From the NCBI GenBank assembly GCA_949825045.1, contig OX463809.1:2445501-2509500 (forward strand): DNA of 64,000 nt, in the 5' to 3' direction. The notes below the pieces were generated by a model. It worked only from the letters and a program-made list of their open reading frames with translations, did no database searches and was not told where the DNA came from. Shown one piece after another: positions 56,402 to 64,000 of the stretch. The DNA comes from Argyresthia goedartella (lineage: Eukaryota > Arthropoda > Insecta > Lepidoptera > Argyresthiidae). Both the position numbers and the translations under genes were made by a program. How positions within the stretch are numbered: position 1 is the stretch's first letter; the number at the start of each line of letters is the position of its first letter.

Positions 56402-56457
56402 AAAAATACAATGCGGCATATATACCCCCAGGGGTATATATGCCGCATTGTATTTTT
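56402..56457. repeat. Perfect inverted repeat, 27-bp arms, 2-base loop
   Basis: Arms 56402-56428 and 56431-56457 (AAAAATACAATGCGGCATAT start) are exact reverse complements around CA. Confidence 0.97.
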
Positions 56458-57600
56458 ATTGGCGTGCAGTGACACAAAAACGCCAATTTGATTTGCGTTG
56501 GATTTGAGTAACTGAATAAGGACATGTACGTTCGTAAGGACATCTAGTTAGATAGTGATTCGTGTCTTTAACGGGAAGAGAGAATTTGAAAAGAAACCAA
56601 AAGTTATCAAATAATTTAATTCTGTTTTTTTTTAATTGTGAAATAGGCTATTTTAAGAAACTAATGTGAATATTTTGGGGAATGGATGTCTTATTACTTT
56701 TTTTTTTTTTTAAATAACACCCCTCGTGACGTCACTCACGTTTGCTCACAGTTTTGGAACAGTTGTCAAGTACTTGAGGCTGGTTGGTTCCAATTATAAA
56801 CCTGAAAAACTATTATATCAATATTTGTTTACGTTCCGACTGACATTTGCTTTATCGTCTGACAGGAAAACTATTGATACTTGACAGTTTTACAGAACAG
56901 CCAACTTAACGGCGAAGGGAATTTTAACTAACTCCGCCGTAGACAAATGCAGTAACATTATGTTTTTTACGGATATTTCAGTAATTCTGTAATATTTTAA
57001 TAGGAATAACACAATTTAGTTAGAAACACAATTATCTCGAAATCAGTTTGTTTTTATGGCACACGTGTTCCTTGAATTAAAAGTTTTTTTAGTCGAGAGC
57101 TTTCTCGATTTTCCCCTTGGGGGAGGGAGTTATGACGTCATTAATTTTTTGTATGGTTTTTTTTTTTCTAAAATCTATCGTGTGGGGTATCAAATTAAAG
57201 GGCTTCATGAGCCGGTTCTAAAAATATACTACACAATTACCTTTCGGCCGCCTGTTATCTAAAAATCCAAGAAATATTTTCAAAACATAGCAAGTTTGGA
57301 CGGGTGCGCCAAAGTTGACCTAAAATTTCTACCTCGATTATTGTAACTCCGAAAATTTTGTTACTATAATTTTTCATCCTAACAATCACTATCAATAACT
57401 ACTCTGTTCCTAATGTTATTAATTCCGAATCATTCAACTTCATAATGTCGGTAACAATAAACATCTATTGTACTAGATACTATTTGTTTTCCTATATTTT
57501 CTCAAAATAACTGTTTTTACACTATTATTCGAAATCATTTATTTGTTATGTAGAATTGTTTTTATTCTAAAATTTGCAGATGAAAGATAATTGCAATTAA
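56458..57600. other. No gene recognised
   Basis: AT-rich. A frame of 68 codons at 57056-57262 is not convincing. Confidence 0.4.
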
Positions 57601-57890
57601 TTAGGTCAATGTCGCTACCGAAATCGACATCTGGGCAGTAGGTAGGTTAGATTAGGTTAGAACATGTAAAAACTACAAAAAACTACTATAAAAAATACTA
57701 CGTTGGAACTAAACATACCAACCAAAAGTCAAATTACGGTCCTGTTAGGTCAGTGTTGCTACCGAAATCAACATCTGGGCAATAGGTAGGTTAGGTTAGG
57801 TTAGAACATGTAAAAACTACAAAAAACACTACTTTGGAACTAAACATACTGGCAACCAAAAGTCAAATGGTACTGTTAGGTCAGTATTGC
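57601..57890. repeat. Tandem duplication of about 140 bp with TTAGG run
   Basis: TTAGGTCAATGTCGCTACCG at 57601 recurs as TTAGGTCAGTGTTGCTACCG near 57745, with a third partial start near 57876. Each copy carries GGTAGGTTAG, GAACATGTAAAAACTAC and CCAAAAGTCAAAT. The second has a short (TTAGG)n run, the insect telomere motif. Confidence 0.85.
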
Positions 57891-58387
57891 TTATGCTTTA
57901 ACAATATTATGAAAAACATGTTTATGAATGACAACGTTGTGGTAAAAAACACGTATGAGTTTAGATCAGTTTCAGTTGTAATATAAGTAATAATAAAATT
58001 CGGAAACCAGAGTGTTATGATCTTCGTCGGTAGTACTAGAAATTGCATGATGAAAAAAATAGGCACCAACATTTTAGGAAGAGTGATCATTCGGAGTACA
58101 AATCGTTAGTAAGACCATTTTCGGAACTTAGACTTTAGATGAGCCAATATGGACCCAGTTTGGACTCCTCGAAGTCGGAGACGGATTAGTAAAGAGGATC
58201 TATATTCTATACCATGAGAGTGAGTGAAATAGACTATTAATATTTTTATGAAAATTCAATAGATTGTATTTTAAATCGTAAAATGTAATTTACAAAGTTA
58301 TTGGTGCGGCTACTTTACTACTTGATTTTGATTGAATCTAAAATACTTACCTATAAATCAGTTCGCAGTCCCCCCTGTTAGCGAGCT
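57891..58387. other. No gene recognised
   Basis: An F1 snippet TTTACAAAGTTATTGGTGCG lies near 58289. The rest is unassigned. Confidence 0.45.
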
Positions 58388-58431
58388 CTACTGCCCACAG
58401 GGCCACTAACTAGTGGCCCTGTGGGCAGTAG
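58388..58431. repeat. Perfect inverted repeat, 21-bp arms, 2-base loop
   Basis: CTACTGCCCACAGGGCCACT start; arms 58388-58408 and 58411-58431 around AC. Shares its last base with the next hairpin. Confidence 0.97.
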
Positions 58432-58480
58432 AAATGTCATTACGGAATTAAATAACTATTTAATTCCGTAATGACATTTC
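58431..58480. repeat. Perfect inverted repeat, 24-bp arms, 2-base loop
   Basis: GAAATGTCATTACGGAATTA start; arms 58431-58454 and 58457-58480 around AC. Directly joined to the preceding hairpin, with the same loop. Confidence 0.97.
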
Positions 58481-58524
58481 CGTCATCACGATATACTATG
58501 TTTACCAAAACGCAAATATTAGTC

Positions 58525-58770
58525 GACCCGAATGGCCGAGTGGGCAGTGACCCTGCCTACGAAGCCAAGGGTCCCGGGTACGAGTCCCGGTGGGGGCAAA
58601 TATTTGTTTGATGAGAACGGATGTTTGTACCCTAGTCATGGTTGTTTATCTATCTAAGTATAATATTTATCTATTGTATGTGTATCGTTGTCTAGTACCC
58701 AAGATACAGGTAATCCTAGTTTGGGGCTAGATCAATGTGTGTAAATAGTGTCCAAGGTATTATATTATTA
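58525..58770 (+). mobile_element. tRNA-derived SINE, family A
   Basis: GACCCGAATGGCCGAG head, B-box region GGTACGAGTCCC (one change), full body, and a TTATATTATTATATA tail. Confidence 0.9.
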
Positions 58771-61335
58771 TATATGTATTATTTCAGATCAATAGCCTCG
58801 ATGTGATAGAAGTTATAGGATGTGACGCCGAATAATGCTGCAGCTTAGGACTACGAACTAAACAGCGATAATAGATAAAACTCTGGGCTATAAAAAATCC
58901 CAATAAACAGAGATTACGGTCCAACGGAGAATAGCTTCCGCTATTATGATTCTGAGTTAGAAGGGGTCGCCATATTGATATGTCAGGATTAACAAATTTT
59001 TAATCTGCTAAAATAGTAACATGGAACGTTTCGCAAACAAATTGTTCTTTTTTTAAAGATTAAAGTTTTAAATAAGGAACTAATTGTTTGGAAGCTGCCA
59101 GTGTGTGATCGGAATGATGATATGGCTGGGGGTACGAAAATATCCAGCATACAGGTCATGTCAATAAAAAAAAAACTTAATAATATCAAATAACAGACCG
59201 TGCTGTCATCATTTCGACCGGAGAGAAAAATGTGCCAGTCATGCTAAGAGTAAACAATTTCTAATCAATGCCATAATATTAATAAATAAAAAATCTACCG
59301 TTCGTACCATGAGCGTACTTTGAATTGAGATTTAATTCTTCCAGAAATAAAATCTTAAGACAATAATTGTCACTTGGTTGCACCAAAAAAACGAAAATAC
59401 CTCTTACCCTCCGCCGCGCTTGAAGAACCTCGGTCGTGGGAAAGACAACGTATTTTACCTTCTTAATTGTCGGAAAGTGTTCTAAAAACGTCTTACAGGA
59501 CGTCACGAGGTCCCCAATAGTTTGGAGACAATTATTTAATTTTTTCGCTAGGGCTGGCACCGGTTCTTAAGGTGGTACGAAAAAAAAATGGAGTTTTTTT
59601 CGAACATTTTCGTTTAACGCTACGTTTTTTATTTTTTTCCCGAATCCGTCCCTCTCACTCTGCGGGTCTTTCCGCTTGGAGTAACGGGGACCTTTGCACG
59701 AGCGAGGTATCGCCTTAAGATAAAGTTACTGCTTTTACAGACTTATATTGACAAAATCAGCTTAGGTTACTGGAACGGTTTTCGAAACAGTCTTCGTCAA
59801 TGATTGAATACTGAAATAAAATAAAGCAAATGGTGACTTATTAATATAAGAGCCTGTTGAAGTGATCAGGTCTTTGACATGACCATGGCATAAGGTTCAA
59901 AGTCACGATGCCTCGCGCCTAGGCACGGTATACTACATATATACTAAAACAATTCTTGAAATCTTTATTAAGGCATTTATCATTTATTTTTGGTGGTTAG
60001 ATATTATTTTGTATTTATTTGGAAACAGTTTCCAACCCTAGTGAGGTGAGTTCATCAACCCATATCATAGACAAGCCATTAGATCGCACTACAATTTATA
60101 TTTTTGAACGCAACGTGTAATTTACCTTAAATTGATATGTGGTCTTTACAGTACTCGCCTCTTTGGAACGAATTTAAACCGAGTGACCACTACAGTTTAA
60201 TTTTTAATAAAAAGTGGCCAGGATGTTTCGAACCTATCCTACCTCACAAAAAAGACAATGACACCCTTTTAATATCGGGATGAAAATTCTAAATATGCAT
60301 TATTTTGATCTAAATCTGGTCATTGTTCGGATAAGCACGCGCCTGGGTTTGCTTTGTTAGAGTTTTTAAATGTTTCAATAACAATAGTGCGGTGTTGCTT
60401 GACCGGCCATTCTGAATTAGGCCGTGGGCAATTACTGTATTAAAATAATGATATATGCGCGGTTTCTGAACGACCGTGCGTGGTCCAGAATTGTGGTGAT
60501 GTAATTATCAATCGCCAGTTAAGTATTGCCTTTTGTTAGGTTTGCGCACGCGTGTTAGGGTTACATTACAATGTAACAGTGGCTAAAAGTGGCCGAAAAA
60601 TATGTCTGCTAATTGGGTGGGGAGAGCAAATAATGAGTAAAGAACAAACGAATATGTAATTTTAGGCAAATAAATTCAAGTTGGCTTTACATTATAAACT
60701 ACCCTTTCCTTAAAAGGCAATAAATTCAGAAGCCACCCAAAACGCCTCTGTCAAGAGGGACATAAAGTGTCAAGATAAGAAATATGCGTCTCGAACCAAA
60801 ATAAATGATCCGTACAATTGAAACGACGATTAAATACCCGTAAAAACCGCAATATGGTCTGTAAGCGTTTACTTCCAAATTACATGATAAAGTACGGATA
60901 TAGAATATTTAACGATAATTTTGTATGCAAATGCGGGAATATCTTAAGGCAATCGAATACTGTACGGTTTGGGTGCAGTATGCCGCGGTTAAGGAGACTG
61001 TCGAGCGCAGAAGGGACTCGGGCACGGTTGATGAACCGATAGGCTTGCTCCAAACGGAATGCCAGCGGCGAAGTTTCGCCCACGGTAACTGCGTACGAAT
61101 ACACCCTGAAAGTGCTATTTGTGATCTAAAATTTCAACTATTGCAAGCGTATGCTCAGTCATAATCTAGCTTTCCGTTCCAAATCTGTATGTATTATATT
61201 GTATCAGATATTTCAAGCAAGATGTCTGCCCTGAAGGCAACCAAAACATTCAACAACATATTACTATATTACGGCCAAAATTATTATGTCGTTAATTTTT
61301 TTAGACGTAAGATATATTTATTATTTGGCTTATGT
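58771..61335. other. Longest stretch with no recognised repeat or gene
   Basis: Open frames of 60-95 codons (58989-59189, 59279-59560, 60818-61164) show no domain. Overlapping frames on both strands at 60880-61104 suggest chance. This is the likeliest place for intronic or intergenic unique sequence. Confidence 0.4.
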
Positions 61336-61606
61336 TTAAATTACCACCAAAACGCACCGCCAGAATTAGTAAACGAACACGAAATTGTGTTTGGATAAAT
61401 GATCACCAAACTTCTTTTTATGTTTTGTGTACTTAAAATTATGTTTTAAGTATTTTTTGTTGTTCTTTACATATTCAACCTAACACGAAGGATAAAGGGG
61501 GCTTCGCTTGACCTAAGCTGCTGCAGTATTTTGCCCTGATATTTTCTGCTTCTTTGGTGACAATATACCCATTTTGGGTAGGAAAAAATATTTTGGTGGT
61601 CATTAT
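61336..61606. mobile_element. TTAA-flanked MITE, subfamily A
   Basis: Left TTAA at 61336, outer repeat TTACCACCAAAACGCACC against TTTTGGTGGT at the right, and inner GATCACCAAAC. It shares the core with the element at 103-396, with a deletion in the palindromic centre. Confidence 0.7.
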
Positions 61607-61842
61607 ATTTGTTGCCTTATTATTTATGCATGTTGCTTTTCGATTTAACAAAAAGTGCAGTCTACTATGTTAAATGGTATTAATGTTGGCACAAAATCTT
61701 TTACTTTCCCATTGCGTCACTAGCGGAAATCTCAGGTGGGCATTCTCCTCGCCTGTACCGCGGTACCCCAAACAGATGTCAGTATCGTACTAATTTGAAT
61801 ACGCCGTCAAGGGGTTGCGCGCGCGCAGCACATGTTTGTCCA
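61607..61842. other. No gene recognised
   Basis: Unassigned sequence leading into the GC-rich patch. Confidence 0.4.
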
Positions 61843-61846
61843 CGCC

Positions 61847-61886
<40 letters not shown>

Positions 61887-61916
61887 GCCGTAACTGACTG
61901 TCCGGATCCGGACAGT
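61843..61916. repeat. (GCC)n run and CpG-rich palindrome
   Basis: About fourteen GCC units at 61843-61890, preceded by TTGCGCGCGCGCAG and followed by the 20-bp palindrome ACTGTCCGGATCCGGACAGT (61897-61916). The local GC content contrasts with AT-rich flanks. It could be a promoter-proximal patch, but no coding exon follows. Confidence 0.85.
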
Positions 61917-63144
61917 GGGTCAGAAGTATTATAGCTGCAGACAATAATATTCTTAAAGTGCCTCTGCCACGCGATCTAGAAATGTGAAGTAAGTTTTGGT
62001 AAAGGCAGTATTTTTAAACCATCGGGTCCTACTGTAACGATGCGTTAATTTGGTGTCTTGGTTATTTTTAAGTCGTAGTTAAGTTTGTATATATTGTAGT
62101 AGAACCTTGTTTTGAGTAGTATCTGTCAATTTGTTATGTTAAAAGTATATGGCTTCCAATTTTAAATAACTTTAGCTCAGTTTTTTTTTTCTTTTGACAC
62201 GAGGTCTTACTTTCTCTGTGACTGGTCATTATCCCTATATAGTCTGTGCTGGTCATTCTGGAGCTGAGCTCTGAGCGACATCGTCGTTCTCCTTTAAAGT
62301 CTGCAAGAGAATCTATATCTGAAGTCTGGGCTAAAAGTCGTTGTCATTGTTTGTGTGTAAAACCTACTAATCTATATACTGGCTTCCCCGTTCTACGGCG
62401 TCCAAGCCCTTCATGGTCAATTTCCAAGCCCTTGGTGTCCAATTTCCAGGCCTTGGAAACCTCTGAAAACCTACTATCTACGAGGCCCTTGGACCAAGTC
62501 ACCGGGGTCGAGACGGAGACGACGTTCTGACAGTGGAGTGACCTGCCCCTCATTAACGACTGAAAGCTGAAATTCATTGGAGACGCCGCAGGAGACCTAA
62601 ACCACTCGGCGAGTCACTTCTGGGTGTAATACCCACGTTCAATCAGCAATGCCGACTACTCACGACCCTGATCTATCTTTCTCCAAATATACTGACGAGC
62701 AATGAAAAAGTTCCAGTGAGATAGCACCAAATTACTCCTAAACGGGAAAGGTTAGCTTAATGACGCCGTCTGCAATATTGAAGTACATTTAACAGCGCAT
62801 CAGAATATTACCAAGTAAAAACGTCAGTATTGTGTTCAAATTTTAAATTAAATGTTTTAAAAAATTGGATGGGTGTTTGTCGCCATTTTGTGGGTGGAAC
62901 TTTTTCATTACTCGTCAGTGTACCTACAATTAATCAGATCATTAAACACATCACACCGCCGCGCGCTGCACTACCACAAAAAAAAATTCGATCAACACTT
63001 GTTTCAAGACATAAATGTACATAGTCAGGTCATAAGTTCTGTCACATGTGCAATATGAAATAATTTAGACATGTTTATTATTTATGTAAACATTTATATA
63101 GCAAAATGAACTTAATGAAACATAGATTCTTATGGTAATAAAGT
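61917..63144. other. No gene recognised
   Basis: 62246-62577 is open on both strands and contains repeated TCCAAGCCCTT/CCTTGG words. The last bases (about 63060-63144) probably belong to the 3' part of the maT element. Confidence 0.4.
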
Positions 63145-64000
63145 TTATTCAAAATGACCCCCGCGATTTTGAATACAGGCCTTTATTCTGCGCGGCCAGT
63201 CGTCTATCGCAGCACGAACGAGGTCCATGTCAATATCGGCGGCTGCCTTAATCAAGGATGCCTTGAGTGACTCCAAATCAGGATGAGGCTTTGAGCAGGC
63301 CTTTTCCTCCAAGTGTTGCCATATCTTGTAATGTAACGGACTCAAATCTGGACTGGAGGAGGGCCAGTCTTCGTGCCGGATGAAGTCGATTTCACGCGCC
63401 GCCAGCCAGTCTTGTGTGCTTTTCGCTCTATGAGCTGGCGCAGTATCTTGTTGGAATACCCAGTGCCTGTTATTAAACATGGTATGAGAAACAGGTTCCA
63501 CAAGGTTCTTGAGGACTGTATTTTGATACACAACTGCATTCGTTTTTACGCCTTTCTCACAAAAATGTACCTCAGTTAAGCCCCAATAAGAGACTCCCAA
63601 CCAAACCATGAGCGAGGATGGAAAATGACCTCGTTGGACACGCGGAATACGGTTGCTCGCTTCTTCACTGCTGTGTGCGTACACCTTATCATTTTGTTTG
63701 TTGTAGCTCTCTTCCACGGTGAAAATTTTTTCATCCGAAAAAAGGATTTCCCGATGCTTTTTTCCCGCGTACCGCTTCAACAAAGCGCGGCATCTCTTCA
63801 GTCTCAGGTCCATTAAACGAACGTCCAAACGATGTCCTGTTTTTCTTCGATATGCCCTAAGCCTAAGACTTAGGTCTACATTTAACACCCTTTTCACCGT
63901 GGTCCTGCTTAAACCCATCTGAAGGGCCAACAGTTTCTGCTTACGTATGGGATTTCTTTGAATTCGCGCCTTCACAGCTTTTATCACTGCTGGAGTCCTA
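63145..64000 (-). pseudogene. maT-type (DD37D) Tc1/mariner transposase, third catalytic residue lost
   Basis: Minus-strand frame open from the stop at 63145-63147 to the window edge, so the N-terminus lies outside. It has a helix-turn-helix (RNPIRKQKLLALQMGLSRTT), then the catalytic core. The first Asp is in ILFSDEKIFT and the second in WVFQQDTAPAHRAK. Exactly 37 residues after that comes His in SSPDLSPLHYKIW, where the family has Asp (codon CAT at 63331-63333). The C-terminus is WPRRIKACIQNRGGHFE, as is usual for the family. Apart from that residue no break is seen in 285 codons. A GAT-to-CAT change would abolish metal-ion catalysis, so the copy is predicted to be inactive though otherwise intact. 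Confidence 0.9.

Noticed and set aside
60818..61164. Overlapping 74-79-codon ORFs on both strands
   Set aside because: No domain, no repeat of known type, typical chance length for this composition.
62246..62577. Facing ORFs with Leu/Ser-rich products
   Set aside because: Both strands open over the same stretch with repetitive words; not convincing as exons.

Overview
The window is non-coding, repeat-dense insect DNA, most likely from a moth or butterfly. The clues are tRNA-headed SINEs whose tails read GGGAATCCTAGTTTGGGGC, dispersed repeats carrying (GTCC)n runs, a BEL/Pao LTR element with 5-bp target duplications, a DD37D maT-type transposase, TTAA-flanked MITEs and short interstitial TTAGG runs. 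The species cannot be named from the sequence alone. I found no convincing host protein-coding gene. The only conventional host gene I can support is a tRNA-Arg(UCU) at 11217-11289 (minus) with a Pol III T-run behind it.

Layout. 1-20 kb: SINEs of several families, TTAA MITEs, a long-armed foldback element (17.0-17.5 kb), tandem arrays (pentanucleotide at 6.75 kb, 19-bp minisatellite at 8.7 kb, CpG-rich 39-bp array at 9.7 kb), the tRNA gene and two decayed LINE pieces. 21.8-24.65 kb: a broken Transib-type (RAG1-related) transposase, split by two different dispersed repeats, one of which holds a solo BEL/Pao LTR. 30.5-37.6 kb: a BEL/Pao retrotransposon with both LTRs, a CTATA target duplication and many coding breaks. 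37.6-39.4 kb: an odd AT-rich field of recurring degenerate words. 41.2-42.2 kb: a mariner copy lacking the N-terminal part of its transposase. 44.1-45.0 kb: two inverted copies of a (GTCC)n repeat. 47.3-50.6 kb: a nearly complete non-LTR retrotransposon ORF on the minus strand. 51.0-54.2 kb: a second LINE inside what looks like an older TIR element with 88-bp tandem repeats. 54-61 kb: sparse repeats and three perfect, almost loopless inverted repeats. 61.8 kb: a CpG/GCC-rich patch. 63.1-64 kb: a maT transposase running off the window edge, with its third catalytic residue changed.

The elements do not form a pathway. They are layers of insertion, and nesting gives their relative ages. Two features recur. 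One is the layered Transib relic. The other is the number of perfect inverted repeats with loops of 2-8 bases, several lying inside or beside SINEs, which suggests foldback or template-switch events, or assembly artefacts, in this region.
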